Assembly (NCBI RefSeq): GCF_003148825.1
Contig: NZ_QGGZ01000014.1
Span: forward strand, 150,980-214,979
Source of the DNA: Streptomyces sp. CG 926
GTDB lineage: Bacteria; Actinomycetota; Actinomycetes; Streptomycetales; Streptomycetaceae
Reading direction: 5' to 3'
DNA length: 64,000 nt
The position numbers and the translations under genes were made by a program. Within the stretch, counting starts at the first letter, position 1; each line of letters starts with the position of its first letter. The notes under the pieces were generated by a model, which searched no databases, was not told where the DNA came from, and was given only the letters and a program-made list of their open reading frames with translations. This document shows positions 20,261 through 29,319 of this stretch, piece by piece.

Positions 20261-21391
20261 ATGACCGTCACCACGTCCACCGCCTCCCGCGCGGCCGAGA
20301 TCCTGTCCCGGCCCGTCACGTTGAACGGCCTGACCGTGCCCAATCGCATCGCGATGGCTCCGATGACGCGGATGTTCTCCCCCGGCGGTGTGCCCGGCGA
20401 GGACGTGCAGGCGTACTACGCCGGCCGGGCCGCCGCGGGCGTGGGCCTGATCGTCACCGAGGGCACCTACGTCGGCCACGATTCCGCAGGTCAGAGCGAC
20501 CGGGTGCCGCGATTCCACGGCGAGGACCAGCTGGCGGGGTGGGCGAAGGTGGCCGCCGCCGTGCACGAGGCGGGCGGCACGATCGTGCCCCAGCTGTGGC
20601 ACATAGGCATGGTGCGCAAGCACGGCGAGGCACCGTACGCCGACGCGCCCGCCGTCGGCCCCTCCGGCATCCGCGTCGACGGCACCGAGGGGACCGGCAA
20701 GGCGATGACCAGCGCCGACCTCGACGACGTCATCGGCGCGTTCGCCGACGCCGCCGCGGAGGCCGAGCGGATCGGCTTCGACGGCGTCGAACTGCACGGT
20801 GCCCACGGCTACCTGCTCGACCAGTTCCTGTGGGAGCGGACCAACCGCCGCACCGACGCGTACGGCGGCGACGCGGTGGCCCGTACGAAGTTCGCCGCGG
20901 AGATCGTGGCGGCGGTCCGCGAGCGCGTCGCGTCCGACTTCCCGGTGATCTTCCGCTACTCGCAGTGGAAGCAGGAGGCCTACGACGCCCGGCTCGCCGA
21001 GACGCCGGAGGAGCTGGAGGCGATCCTGGCCCCGCTGGCGGCGGCCGGCGTCGACGTCTTCCACGCCTCCACCCGGCGCTACTGGATCCCGGAGTTCGAG
21101 GGCTCGGACCTGAATCTGGCCGGCTGGACCAAGAAGCTCACCGGACGGCCGACCATCACCGTCGGCTCGGTCGGCCTGGACGGCGACTTCCTCCGCGCCT
21201 TCGCCGGCGAGGGTGCGGCGCTCGGCGACATCGACAACCTCCTGGACCGCATGGAGCGCGACGAGTTCGACATGGTCGCCGTCGGCCGGGCGCTGCTCCA
21301 GGACCCGCACTGGGCGGCGAAGGTCCTCGGCAACCGCTTCGACGAGTTGAAGCCGTACGACGCGGCGGCGCTGCGGTCGCTCAGCCGGTAG
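20261..21391 (+). CDS. Old Yellow Enzyme family FMN oxidoreductase (alkene reductase)
   Basis: GGAGG precedes the ATG and the product is 376 residues. It is a single TIM-barrel flavoenzyme: LTVPNRIAMAPMTRMF at the start, IVPQLWHIG, the signature GFDGVELHGAHGYLLDQFLW with DAYGG, and VGSVGLDG with VAVGRALLQDP for phosphate binding. These enzymes use FMN and NAD(P)H to reduce activated C=C bonds, often in detoxifying electrophiles. Divergent MarR control and the shared operator fit induction by such a compound. A large hairpin lies downstream. Confidence 0.93.
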   Translation: MTVTTSTASRAAEILSRPVTLNGLTVPNRIAMAPMTRMFSPGGVPGEDVQAYYAGRAAAGVGLIVTEGTYVGHDSAGQSDRVPRFHGEDQLAGWAKVAAAVHEAGGTIVPQLWHIGMVRKHGEAPYADAPAVGPSGIRVDGTEGTGKAMTSADLDDVIGAFADAAAEAERIGFDGVELHGAHGYLLDQFLWERTNRRTDAYGGDAVARTKFAAEIVAAVRERVASDFPVIFRYSQWKQEAYDARLAETPEELEAILAPLAAAGVDVFHASTRRYWIPEFEGSDLNLAGWTKKLTGRPTITVGSVGLDGDFLRAFAGEGAALGDIDNLLDRMERDEFDMVAVGRALLQDPHWAAKVLGNRFDELKPYDAAALRSLSR

Positions 21392-21443
21392 CCGGTAGTC
21401 GGCCGCCGGAATCCGCAGCCGCCCGGACGCCTGCCGGGCCCGA

Positions 21444-21487
21444 GGAACGCCCCGTGACATCGGTCCACCGAGGTCACGGGGCGTTCC
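21444..21487 (+). terminator. Hairpin terminator of the Old Yellow Enzyme gene
   Basis: A 15-base arm, GGAACGCCCCGTGAC, pairs with GTCACGGGGCGTTCC, and an inner TCGGT/ACCGA pair extends the stem. It lies 53 bases after the stop codon at 21391. The remaining bases to 21742 hold no gene. Confidence 0.8.
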
Positions 21488-21742
21488 CGCTCCGGTCGAG
21501 GATCGCAGCCTCTCCACACCACCCATCACCGAGCGGCGGAAAACCGTACATCTCGCGCTCCACCGGCCAGGGGCAGGTGCGGCCCGTAGGGCAACTGGCG
21601 CGGACATGGGCCGACCGGCGTGCGCAAGGGCCGTCTGTCGCGCACGGGGTGGCCGGCCGTGGTGGATCCGCCGCGCTGACCGGTGATGATTGATGCGTGC
21701 GGACCGGGCGGTAGCGCCTGGCGGGCTCTCTGGGGTGGGGCA

Positions 21743-22603
21743 GTGATCGAGGTCGGGCAGCACGGCGCGTTCAGCGTGAACAGTGTCGGCGTGGAGCGCA
21801 GTCCGTTCCCCTTGAGCTTCAGCGTCAGCGAGGCCGAGGGGCTGTGGCGGATGGTCGCCGGTGCGGCTCAGGCGAGCGAGCTGGTCGACTTGCTCGTGGA
21901 CGTGGCGGGCGACGCGGTGGCCGTGGTGTCGCTGGAGACCAACTCCTACCTGGATGAGGACTGGCATCCGCTACAGCCCGGGCTGATCGCGGCCGAGCTC
22001 GGCGTGCCGTGCACGGTCCACCCCCTCGGATCCTGGGCGGCCGGCACGAACGGACTCGGCGAGGAGTTCCTGGTGCTGGACCGCGACCGCCTGCCCCGTC
22101 TCCTGGACGGCACCTGGTCGCCGTACGAGCTGACTCTGATCGACATGCCCGCCGATGCGACCGCGGAAGGGCTCGACGAGCTCGCCCTCGTGATCGGCAC
22201 GACCGGCGTCGATGAGCCGGTCCTGAGCCGCCTCGGAGACTCCCGGGTCTGGTTCTCCGGCCACGACGACTGCTATGTGCTGCTGGAGACCCGCGACCCT
22301 GGCCTCCCGGCCGCGGTCCTGGCACGGTTGCTGACCCTGCTGGCAGGCTCCGTCCTCGCCGAACGCGCGGAGGAACCCTTCGCGCGGGTTCCCGAGCCCG
22401 GGCTCTGGCTACCCGAGCAGCTGATCACCACCGCACCCCACTGGATCGGAGCCCTGGGCAACGTCGCCGAGGATCTGGTCACCATCGCGCTGGCTGCCCT
22501 GCCGGACCGGTGGCGGCTCGGCGTCCCGTTCCCGCAGCAGGCCGATCTCACCGCGACGCTCGACGTACGCCACGGCACCTGGCAGATCACGTCCGCGGAG
22601 TGA
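21743..22603 (+). CDS. Conserved hypothetical protein
   Basis: I place the start at the GTG at 21743, behind TGGGGTGGGG; a start at 21683 would add 20 residues. The 286-residue cytosolic product has a repeated alpha/beta look: IEVGQHGAFSVNSVGVERS, ELTLIDMPADATAEGLDELALVIG, RVWFSGHDDCYVLLETRDPGLPAAVLARLL. I do not recognise the family. The last third (TAPHWIGALGNVAEDLVTIALAALPDRW) is helix-rich. It is flanked by a terminator and a small gene, and nothing suggests a partner. Confidence 0.6.
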   Translation: MIEVGQHGAFSVNSVGVERSPFPLSFSVSEAEGLWRMVAGAAQASELVDLLVDVAGDAVAVVSLETNSYLDEDWHPLQPGLIAAELGVPCTVHPLGSWAAGTNGLGEEFLVLDRDRLPRLLDGTWSPYELTLIDMPADATAEGLDELALVIGTTGVDEPVLSRLGDSRVWFSGHDDCYVLLETRDPGLPAAVLARLLTLLAGSVLAERAEEPFARVPEPGLWLPEQLITTAPHWIGALGNVAEDLVTIALAALPDRWRLGVPFPQQADLTATLDVRHGTWQITSAE

Positions 22604-22858
22604 CACGAGGAGTAAGACTGAGGAGCCGCGCCGGCGACGGTGCCCGGTATCGGCGACGGCGGTTCGGGGCCAGAACCGGCCCTCGTGCTCCGCCTGGCCG
22701 GACACCGCGTGGCGCCGGACGTGTCTCACCGTGCTCAGCCACGAGCCGGTGGATCCGGACGACAAGGCGTACGTTCTCGGCTTCGTGGCACACAAGCTCA
22801 AACGGGGTGGCCCCTGCGTGACTCGCGCAGATATTCGAACACATGTTTCACTTGGTGG

Positions 22859-23098
22859 ATGGAATCCTTCCGCTTCCCCGAGGACCTGGTCGCGCTCCAG
22901 GTCGCGTGGCTCGACACCTATACGGCGCTGGCTAGGGTGCCCGCGGGGACCGGCCGTACGCCGCTCCGGCGGCGCCTGATCATGCTGTCCTGCCGACTCC
23001 ACGCGCACCCCTACTGGACGGCACCCGGCGGCTCGCGCGGCACCTGGGCCGAGTTGCGCCGACAGGCTCGCGCGCACAGGTGGGCGACTGCTGCGTGA
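22859..23098 (+). CDS. Small hypothetical protein
   Basis: From the ATG at 22859 there are 79 codons. The product opens with MESFRFPEDLVALQVAWLDTY, continues TALARVPAGTGRTPLRRRLIMLSCRLHAHPYW and ends with a basic helix (TWAELRRQARAHRWA). This is a pattern seen in short Streptomyces proteins of unknown function. The ribosome site is weak (GGTGG next to the ATG), and the frame extends upstream, so the start is uncertain. Confidence 0.5.
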   Translation: MESFRFPEDLVALQVAWLDTYTALARVPAGTGRTPLRRRLIMLSCRLHAHPYWTAPGGSRGTWAELRRQARAHRWATAA

Positions 23099-23289
23099 AT
23101 GCCCGACTCACCCTCCGGCTGTCCTGAGCCGGGAGGCGCGGGGGCCTGTCACGCGCCTGTGACAGTCGGCGGACAGCTTCATGAAGTCCCGGGGTCAGTC
23201 TTTTAACCAGAGAGCAAAACGGGACATACCGCCCCACAGTCTCTGGAACCGAGCCCCTCCCCCCACCACCTCGCACAGGAGTCACTCCC

Positions 23290-23703
23290 ATGGTCCGCAC
23301 CTCCCGGAAGCAGCGATACGCGATGCTCGCCGTCTCGGCCGCGATCGTCGGAGGTGGCACGCTGATCCCCACCAGCGCCTTCGCCGCCACCACCACCGCA
23401 CCGACGACCCAGCACGCCGCCACCGGACAGGTCGACCACACCAAGAACGACCACCGGAACAACCAACGACACAACGACAAGGACAAGAAGAACCAGAAGC
23501 ACCAGGGCAAGAAGAACAAGGTCCGCGACGTCGAGAACATGCCCGGCTGCAAGTTCTACCAGGGCAAGGTCTACTGCGAACACAAGCCCGAAAAGCCCGC
23601 CGCCAAGACCGACCCGGCGGCCCCGGACAGGGAGACGGGCAAGGCCCCCGCCCCTGCCCCTGCCCCTGCCCCTGCCCCTGCCCCGGCCCCGGCCCCGAAG
23701 TAG
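23290..23703 (+). CDS. Secreted low-complexity protein
   Basis: AGGAG precedes the ATG at 23290. The 137-residue product has a signal peptide (YAMLAVSAAIVGGGTLIP, cleavage near AFA), then a Lys/Asn/His/Gln-rich segment (KNDHRNNQRHNDKDKKNQKH), one short motif with two Cys (GCKFYQGKVYCEH) and an Ala-Pro repeat tail. The charged, disordered composition and the disulfide-like motif suggest a surface or cell-wall-associated protein. No family is recognised. Repeat length in the tail is likely variable between strains. Confidence 0.7.
   Translation: MVRTSRKQRYAMLAVSAAIVGGGTLIPTSAFAATTTAPTTQHAATGQVDHTKNDHRNNQRHNDKDKKNQKHQGKKNKVRDVENMPGCKFYQGKVYCEHKPEKPAAKTDPAAPDRETGKAPAPAPAPAPAPAPAPAPK
23645..23697 (+). 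repeat. Ala-Pro coding microsatellite
   Basis: The C-terminal tail of the secreted protein is built from repeats of CCTGCC/CCCGCC hexamers encoding (Ala-Pro)n. Such DNA slips easily, so the tail length is expected to vary. Confidence 0.8.
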
Positions 23704-24065
23704 AACCCCCTCAGCACTCCGCGCTCGACCCCTCGCGCACGGTCACACACGCAGCCGAACAGCCCCTGCCGGACCCCCACCCCGGGACCGGTCAGGGGCC
23801 TCGGCTTCGTCGGGTGCTGTCAGACGGGCCTTCGCGTGGTGCGTCCGGCCGGACGTGGAGCTTCCCGCCCGCCGCCCCTCGTAGGGCAGCGCCGGAGCAG
23901 TCGCGAGGAGCAGCGCCGGCGGGCTACGTGCGGCACGGACCACCCGGACGCCGCCGGGCAGGCCCTGGTGTGGGTGGGGTGATGATCGTCGGGTTAGTCT
24001 CCGGAGTCTGTCGCGCGGCCCGTCGGGTCCCGGCGGGTGGTCGGTACGCGAGGGCGGAGTTGGTC

Positions 24066-26744
24066 GTGCGGGGGCGGTACGCGGAGCGGGAGCGGATCGA
24101 GCGGTTGCTCGCGGACGCCCGCCAGGGGACGAGTGGTGTCCTGCTGGTGCACGGAGAGGCGGGCATCGGGAAGACCGCACTGCTCGATCACGCGGCCGGA
24201 CGCGCGGACGGCGCGCGGGTGTTGCGGGTCGAGGGCATCGAGTCGGAGATGGAGATGGCCTTCGGTGGCCTGCACCAGCTCTTCCTGCCGGTGATGGATC
24301 TGGTCGAGGCGTTGCCGGAGCCCCAAGCGGCCGCGCTACGGTCGGCGTTCGGCCTGAGCAGTGACGGCGTGCGCGATCGGTTCAGCGTCGGACTCGCGGT
24401 TCTCACCCTCCTGTCGGAGGCCGCGGCCGACGGCCCGCTGCTGTGCCTGGTCGACGATGCGCAGTGGCTCGACCAGCCGTCGGTGGACATGCTGACCTTC
24501 GCCGCGCGCCGGCTGCGCGCGGAGGGGGTGGTGATGATCTTCGCCGTCCGCGACGGAGCTCCCGGTGCCGCCGTGAAGGGGCTGCCCCACCTGCTGGTCG
24601 AGGGGCTGGACCGGGCGGACGCGGCCGAGTTGGTGCCGGGCCTGCCGCCGTACGTCGTGGACCGCCTCATCGAGGAGGCCCGGGGCAACCCCTTGGCCCT
24701 GATCGAGTTGTCGGCCGCGCTCACTCCCGCCCAACGTGCCGGCCGGCTGGGCCCGTCCGCGCTGCCCGAGGCGGCCGCCGGGCTGCCGGTCCGGCTCCAG
24801 GACGGGTTCCTGGAGCAGCTCCGGCGACTTCCCGAGGCCGCTCAGGTGGTGCTGCTGGTGGCCGCCGCCGACGACACGGGGAACCTCACCGTGGTGCTGC
24901 GTGCCGCGGGTCGGCTCGGCTCCGCGGTCGAGGACCTGGAGCCGGCCGAGCGCGCCGGGTTCCTGCTGCTCTCCGGGGAGGCGCTGCGCTTTCGGCACCC
25001 GCTGGTCCGGTACGCCGCCTACCAGGGCGCCCCGCTCGCCCGGCGGATCGCCGCGCACCGGGCCTTGGCCGAGGCGCTGGGTGAGGCCGGCCAGGCCCAC
25101 CGGCGGGCCTGGCACCTGGCCGCCGCGTCGACGGGCCCGGACGAGGGCGTCGCCGAGGAGCTGGAACGGGTCGCCGAGTGGGCCGACAGTCGGCAGGCGA
25201 TGGCCTCCGCGTCCGCCGCGTACGAACGTGCCGCCCAGCTCTCCGCGAATCCGCAGGTGCGGGCGCGGCGGCTGGTGTCGGCGGCGCAGCGGGCCGCGGA
25301 TGCCGGACAGGACGAGCGGTGCGGAGCGCTGGCCGACCAGGTGCCGCTGCCGCTGGAGGATCCTGGTGTGGCGGCGAGCTTCACGCGCGCCCGGGCCGTG
25401 GTGGAGCTGGGCTACCGACGGCCGGGGACGGCGGCTCGGATCCTGGTCGACAGCGCGGATCTGACGGGCGTCGAGCGCCCCGACATGATGGTTTCGCTGC
25501 TGACCGACGCGGTCCACGCGGCGTTCTCCTCCGGGGACGCCGCCCTGATCGAGGAGATCGCGCTCCGCTCCCCCACCCTGCCGGTGCTGGCCGTACCGGC
25601 CGGGTTGTTCGGCGGTGACGTGCCCGGCGCGTTGGAGGCGGTCCGTACGCTCGTGGACACCCCGGCCAATGGGGTGATGGACCGCCTGATGACCGGGATC
25701 TACCTGCAGCTGACGGGTGATCACTCGGCGGCCCGGGAGGTCGCTGCCGGAGTCGTCGCGCACTGCCGCGACCAGGGCGTCAGCGGCTGGCTGCCCACCG
25801 CGCTGCACCTGCTGGTCCAGACGGAGCTGTCGCTGGGCCGGCATGACGAGGTGTCGGTGCGGGCCGTGGAGGCGCTCCAACTGGCCGAGTACTACGACCT
25901 GGCCCACCGAGCCGCCCACCTGCGTGCCGCCCTCGCGATGCCGGCCGCCGTCCGGGGCGAGGAGGAGCGGGTCCGTACGTTGACCGACGAGGCCCTCGAG
26001 TACACCCGCCCGCGCGGGGTCGGTCGCGGGACGGCGGACGCACTCTGGGCGCGGGGCGTGCTCGAACTCGGCCTGGGCCGGGCGGAAGCGGCTCTGGAGC
26101 AGTTGGAGACGGCCGGCAGGGAGGTGACCCACCCGCTGCTGTGCCTGCCCCTCCTGCCGGATCTGATCGAGGCCGCCGTACGGGCCGGTCGCCCGGAGCG
26201 GGCGTCGGACGCGGTCCGGTCGCTCGGGGAGTGGGCGACCGCGCTGGGGCGGGACGGGTTCGCCGCGGCGGCCCGTCGTTGCCAGGCCCTGACCGGACCG
26301 GACGGTGAGGCCGAGGAGCACTTCGTCGCGGCGCTGGCCCTGCACGAGGGCGGCGGCAGCGCGTACGAGCGGGCTCGTACGGCGCTGCTGTACGGGGAGT
26401 GGTTGCGCCGCCTGCGCCGCCATATCGACGCCCGGGACCAGTTGCGCGCCGCTCTCGACGGTTTCGAACGGCTGGGTGCCCGGCCCTGGGCCGACCGGGC
26501 CCGGACGGAACTCGGTGCCGCGGGTGGGGAGACCGGGCTGACAGCTCGCGAGGACGGGCCGATCAGTGTGCTGAGCCCGCAGGAGCGCGAGGTGGTACGG
26601 CTGGCGGCGGCCGGCGCCAGCAACCGGGAGATCGGCGCCCAGCTGTTCCTGAGCCCGCGCACGGTCGGGCACCACCTCTATCGCGCGTTCCCGAAGCTGG
26701 GGGTGACTTCCCGCACCGAACTCGCCGACCTTTTGGCGTCCTGA
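24066..26744 (+). CDS. LuxR-family large ATP-binding (LAL) transcriptional regulator
   Basis: The 892-residue product has the LAL layout: an N-terminal AAA-type ATPase (RYAERERIERLL, Walker A GEAGIGKTALL near residue 30, Walker B LLCLVDDAQWLD), a long helical tetratricopeptide-like middle, and a C-terminal LuxR helix-turn-helix (VLSPQEREVVRLAAAGASNREIGAQLFLS followed by SPRTVGHHLYRAFPKLG). Such regulators activate transcription after ligand and ATP binding. I favour the GTG at 24066, six bases after GGGCGGAG; an ATG at 23982 is also in frame. No biosynthetic cluster is adjacent, so its targets are unknown. Confidence 0.92.
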   Translation: MRGRYAERERIERLLADARQGTSGVLLVHGEAGIGKTALLDHAAGRADGARVLRVEGIESEMEMAFGGLHQLFLPVMDLVEALPEPQAAALRSAFGLSSDGVRDRFSVGLAVLTLLSEAAADGPLLCLVDDAQWLDQPSVDMLTFAARRLRAEGVVMIFAVRDGAPGAAVKGLPHLLVEGLDRADAAELVPGLPPYVVDRLIEEARGNPLALIELSAALTPAQRAGRLGPSALPEAAAGLPVRLQDGFLEQLRRLPEAAQVVLLVAAADDTGNLTVVLRAAGRLGSAVEDLEPAERAGFLLLSGEALRFRHPLVRYAAYQGAPLARRIAAHRALAEALGEAGQAHRRAWHLAAASTGPDEGVAEELERVAEWADSRQAMASASAAYERAAQLSANPQVRARRLVSAAQRAADAGQDERCGALADQVPLPLEDPGVAASFTRARAVVELGYRRPGTAARILVDSADLTGVERPDMMVSLLTDAVHAAFSSGDAALIEEIALRSPTLPVLAVPAGLFGGDVPGALEAVRTLVDTPANGVMDRLMTGIYLQLTGDHSAAREVAAGVVAHCRDQGVSGWLPTALHLLVQTELSLGRHDEVSVRAVEALQLAEYYDLAHRAAHLRAALAMPAAVRGEEERVRTLTDEALEYTRPRGVGRGTADALWARGVLELGLGRAEAALEQLETAGREVTHPLLCLPLLPDLIEAAVRAGRPERASDAVRSLGEWATALGRDGFAAAARRCQALTGPDGEAEEHFVAALALHEGGGSAYERARTALLYGEWLRRLRRHIDARDQLRAALDGFERLGARPWADRARTELGAAGGETGLTAREDGPISVLSPQEREVVRLAAAGASNREIGAQLFLSPRTVGHHLYRAFPKLGVTSRTELADLLAS

Positions 26745-26750
26745 GGCGGT

Positions 26751-26783
26751 AGGCCGGACGAGGCGGAAGGCCGGACGAGGCGG
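26751..26783. repeat. Short direct repeat after the LAL gene
   Basis: The 16-base unit AGGCCGGACGAGGCGG occurs at 26751-26766 and again at 26768-26783. A further repeated phrase, CGACCTCATGA, follows nearby. The purpose is unknown; slippage is the simplest explanation. Confidence 0.7.
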
Positions 26784-26840
26784 TCGACCTCATGAGCTGG
26801 TCGGCCGCACGAATCGATCGACCTCATGACGCGGCCCGCC

Positions 26841-28373
26841 TCATGACGCGGAACTCGGCTCCGGCGCCGACCAGATCAGCCGGGTCTGGGCGGTCCGGTA
26901 GCCGGCTCGCGCGAAGGCGGCGGCCATCGGCGCGTTGTCGGTGTCGGTGGTGGCGGTGATCAGCTCGGCCCCCGCCTCCACCTGCACCCGGGTGATCTCG
27001 GCGAGTACGTCGTCGACGTAGCCCTGCCCGCGCAGCTCGGGGACGACGCCCAGGTAGCCGACGTTACGGTTGTACGGCGTCGCGGAGGGCAGGGCCAGCC
27101 CGGCGACCTGGCCGTCGGGGGTGCGGGCGATGCGCCACCACGACCGCTCTCCCGGGCAGCTGAGGTAGAAGTCCATCTCCTCGCGGGCGGTGGCCTCCGC
27201 ACCCATGGCCACCAGGTTCCGACGGGTTTCCCCGTCCAGGCTGCCCACCGCGATCCGTCGGAAGACGTCGAGGAACTCCTCGTCCGTGCCCTCGGTGAAG
27301 ACGAGTCGCCCACGGGAGGCGGGGAGCCCGGCCTCGGGTGTCCATTCCAGGCGCAGCCGCTCGACCACATCGGTCAGTCCGGCCGCCAGCGCGGCATCCC
27401 GCCGCCAGTCGGCGGCCGCGGCCGTGGCCGGGTCCTCGCGCCAGCCGTTCGGCAGGGTCAGGTTGTAGAGCGGGGGCTTGGTCGCGCCCTGCTCGGCGAA
27501 GGCTCGCAGGCCGGCGCTGATCAGCTCGGCGCCGAGGGCCGCGCGGTCGGAGACCGAGGGGTCGACGTACAGGCAGTCCAGCGCCACGGGGTGCTCGCTG
27601 GTCGCCTGGCCCCACCACAGGGCGCGGGCCACCACCCGGCCGTCCCGCTCGGCGATCCAGGTCCACTCCGGGCGGTACATGCCCTCCTGGAGTTCCTCGA
27701 GGTACCGGTCGGCGGGGATCCAGCCGACAGGTTCGTCGACCGTCACGGCGGTGACGCGGTCGAGGTCGGCCTCGGTGGTGGGGCGGAGCAGTGTCGGGAT
27801 GTTCGTCTCCTTCGCATAGGTGGTGATGGCGGCGCCGGTGTTGAAGACCCGGGAGTCGGTGACCTTGAAGCCGTCCGGGCGGAACGGGGCGTCGAAGAGC
27901 GGTATGCCCGAGCCGATGACGACCGGGTGGCGCTTGATGATCAGTTCGTCGATCTCCTCCAGCAGCTGCCCGGCGAGGTTCGCCCCGCCGCAGAGCCAGA
28001 TGCCCGCCCCGTCCTGCTTCTTGAGGTCGCGGACGAAGGCCATCGGGTCGGTCGCGAGGACCTCGACGGCGGGGTCGAGCTGGGTCAGGGTGCGGGAGAA
28101 GACGTACTGCTTCAGGTGCGGGTAGGGGCTGGTGACACCGGTCGCGAGACCGGTCTCGTAGGTGGCTCGGCCCATCAGGACCGTGTCGAACCGCTGGTTG
28201 GCGACCCCGTCCAGGCCCAGAGGCCCCCGCGCCTGGGCGGGGATCGTCTCGGGGTACTCCGCCAGCAGCGCGGCGGCGAGGTCGCCCTCGAAGGGGAAGA
28301 AGTCGAACTGGCCGTCGGGGCCCGCGATGAATCCGTCCAGGGTGGTACCGACGTAGTAGGTGAGCTTGCGCAC
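26841..28373 (-). CDS. Fusion of RibD/DHFR-like reductase and GNAT acetyltransferase
   Basis: The 510-residue product starts at a GTG behind AGGAC. Residues 1-187 are a dihydrofolate-reductase-like/RibD C-terminal domain (KLTYYVGTTLDGFIAGPDG, VLMGRATYE, GIWLCGGANLAGQLL, VIGSGIPLFD). From about residue 190 a GNAT region follows (TLLRPTTEADLDRVTAV) with a second acetyl-CoA-binding half (VAGLALPSATPYNRNVGYLGVVPELRGQGYVDDV). Reductase proteins of this group normally end at ITTYAK, and the GNAT domain here begins a few residues later, so two proteins that are usually separate appear joined in one frame. Both partners may act on a modified nucleotide or drug; the substrate is unknown. Confidence 0.85.
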   Translation of the reverse strand: MRKLTYYVGTTLDGFIAGPDGQFDFFPFEGDLAAALLAEYPETIPAQARGPLGLDGVANQRFDTVLMGRATYETGLATGVTSPYPHLKQYVFSRTLTQLDPAVEVLATDPMAFVRDLKKQDGAGIWLCGGANLAGQLLEEIDELIIKRHPVVIGSGIPLFDAPFRPDGFKVTDSRVFNTGAAITTYAKETNIPTLLRPTTEADLDRVTAVTVDEPVGWIPADRYLEELQEGMYRPEWTWIAERDGRVVARALWWGQATSEHPVALDCLYVDPSVSDRAALGAELISAGLRAFAEQGATKPPLYNLTLPNGWREDPATAAAADWRRDAALAAGLTDVVERLRLEWTPEAGLPASRGRLVFTEGTDEEFLDVFRRIAVGSLDGETRRNLVAMGAEATAREEMDFYLSCPGERSWWRIARTPDGQVAGLALPSATPYNRNVGYLGVVPELRGQGYVDDVLAEITRVQVEAGAELITATTDTDNAPMAAAFARAGYRTAQTRLIWSAPEPSSAS

Positions 28374-28405
28374 ACGTCCTGCTTTCGTTGCTGATTGCTT
28401 GATGT

Positions 28406-28442
28406 CTTGGTGCTTGGCCTCTTGGTGCTTGGCCTCTTGGTG
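28406..28442. repeat. 15-base tandem repeat upstream of the reductase-GNAT gene
   Basis: The unit CTTGGTGCTTGGCCT is present twice (28406-28420, 28421-28435) with a third partial copy, CTTGGTG. It lies 33 bases upstream of the start of the reverse gene at 28373, in the likely promoter or leader zone. Variation in copy number could affect expression. Confidence 0.75.
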
Positions 28443-28778
28443 ACGTCACTGACGCTATGGCGTACGCACTGCGGCAGGCATCAGTCATCGCGACGTAACG
28501 TGGACGGCCGCCGAGGTGTAGAGGACGGTCGGCGTCGCCGCGTCCGCGTCCCGAAGGCCCATCGCCGGCCATCCGGCCTGCCGGATGGAGACGCCGCTCG
28601 CGCGGCCCGTCGCCGCTGCTCCCGTCGCACCCGGTCGACGAAGCTCAGCCCCGCCGTTCTGAGAGCGGCGCTGCTGTTCCCGGTCCTCCGTGTCGCACCG
28701 GCCGCAGTGCGGCCATGCGCGACGTCACATCGCGGTGCGAAAGGCGCTGCGCTTCATCCGTTCCAACACTTGCCACAC

Positions 28779-28795
28779 CTATCGAAAATCGATAG
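28779..28795 (+). promoter_or_regulatory. Palindromic operator CTATCGA-AAA-TCGATAG
   Basis: Two perfect 7-base arms flank AAA. A related half site, ATTGTAAATCGAT, follows at 28802-28814, so two sites may exist. They sit just before the DUF2975/XRE operon, whose XRE protein is the natural candidate binder by autoregulation. The local base composition is AT-rich. The rest of 28374-28778 contains the tandem repeat at 28406 but no gene I can support. Confidence 0.7.
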
Positions 28796-28827
28796 ATTCC
28801 GATTGTAAATCGATGGAAGGGTGGGTC

Positions 28828-29319
28828 ATGGGAAAGCTGGCAGTGCATGCGTTGCGTGCCGTGCTCGCGGTGGTGCTCGCCGGCACCGTGTGCGTGCAGG
28901 TGGGAATGGTGTGGACGTTGATCAGCGGGAACGACCCGGAGGACGGGTCCGTGCCGCTGACCCCGCTGCGGGTGATCGTGGCCCTGGGCATGGTGGCGGC
29001 TCAGGCCGCCCTGGTCTGCGTATGGCGGCTGGTGACGATGGTGCGACGCGGGACCGTCTTCTCCCACACCGCGTTCCGGTACGTGGACGTGGTGATCGGC
29101 GCGATCGTGGCGGCCGCCCTCCTCTGGTTCGTGGTCACGGCCATCAACGCGCCGGGCCAGCGGGAGGATCCGGGCGTCACCGTCATCATGGGTGGCATCG
29201 GCTTGGCCATCCTGGGCGTCGCGCTCATCGTGCTCGTGCTACGGATGCTGCTCGCACAGGCCGTCGCGCGTGACAGCGAAGCCACCCGGATGCAGGCCGA
29301 GTTGGACGAGGTCATCTGA
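28828..29319 (+). CDS. DUF2975 membrane protein
   Basis: The 163-residue product has four hydrophobic segments (LRAVLAVVLAGTVCVQVGMVW, LRVIVALGMVAAQAALVCVWRL, VVIGAIVAAALLWFVVTAI, VIMGGIGLAILGVALIVLVL), which fit DUF2975. A purine-rich GGAAGGGTGGG precedes the ATG. Its stop overlaps the start of the XRE regulator by one base, and such DUF2975/XRE pairs are widespread. The membrane protein may work with or signal to the regulator; this is an inference from the pairing. A palindrome sits just upstream. Confidence 0.87.
   Translation: MGKLAVHALRAVLAVVLAGTVCVQVGMVWTLISGNDPEDGSVPLTPLRVIVALGMVAAQAALVCVWRLVTMVRRGTVFSHTAFRYVDVVIGAIVAAALLWFVVTAINAPGQREDPGVTVIMGGIGLAILGVALIVLVLRMLLAQAVARDSEATRMQAELDEVI

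Noticed and set aside
22731..22979. A short forward frame starting MLSHEPVDPDD
   Set aside because: It is out of frame with the better-supported gene at 22859, lacks a ribosome site, and becomes Arg/Ser-rich after about 45 codons.
23181..24065. Upstream extension of the LAL regulator frame
   Set aside because: The extension crosses the secreted low-complexity gene and lacks domain homology; the protein-like part begins near 24060.
24336..26675. A 779-codon reverse open frame
   Set aside because: It is the shadow of the LAL regulator; it is Arg/Gln/Gly-rich and has no recognisable motif.
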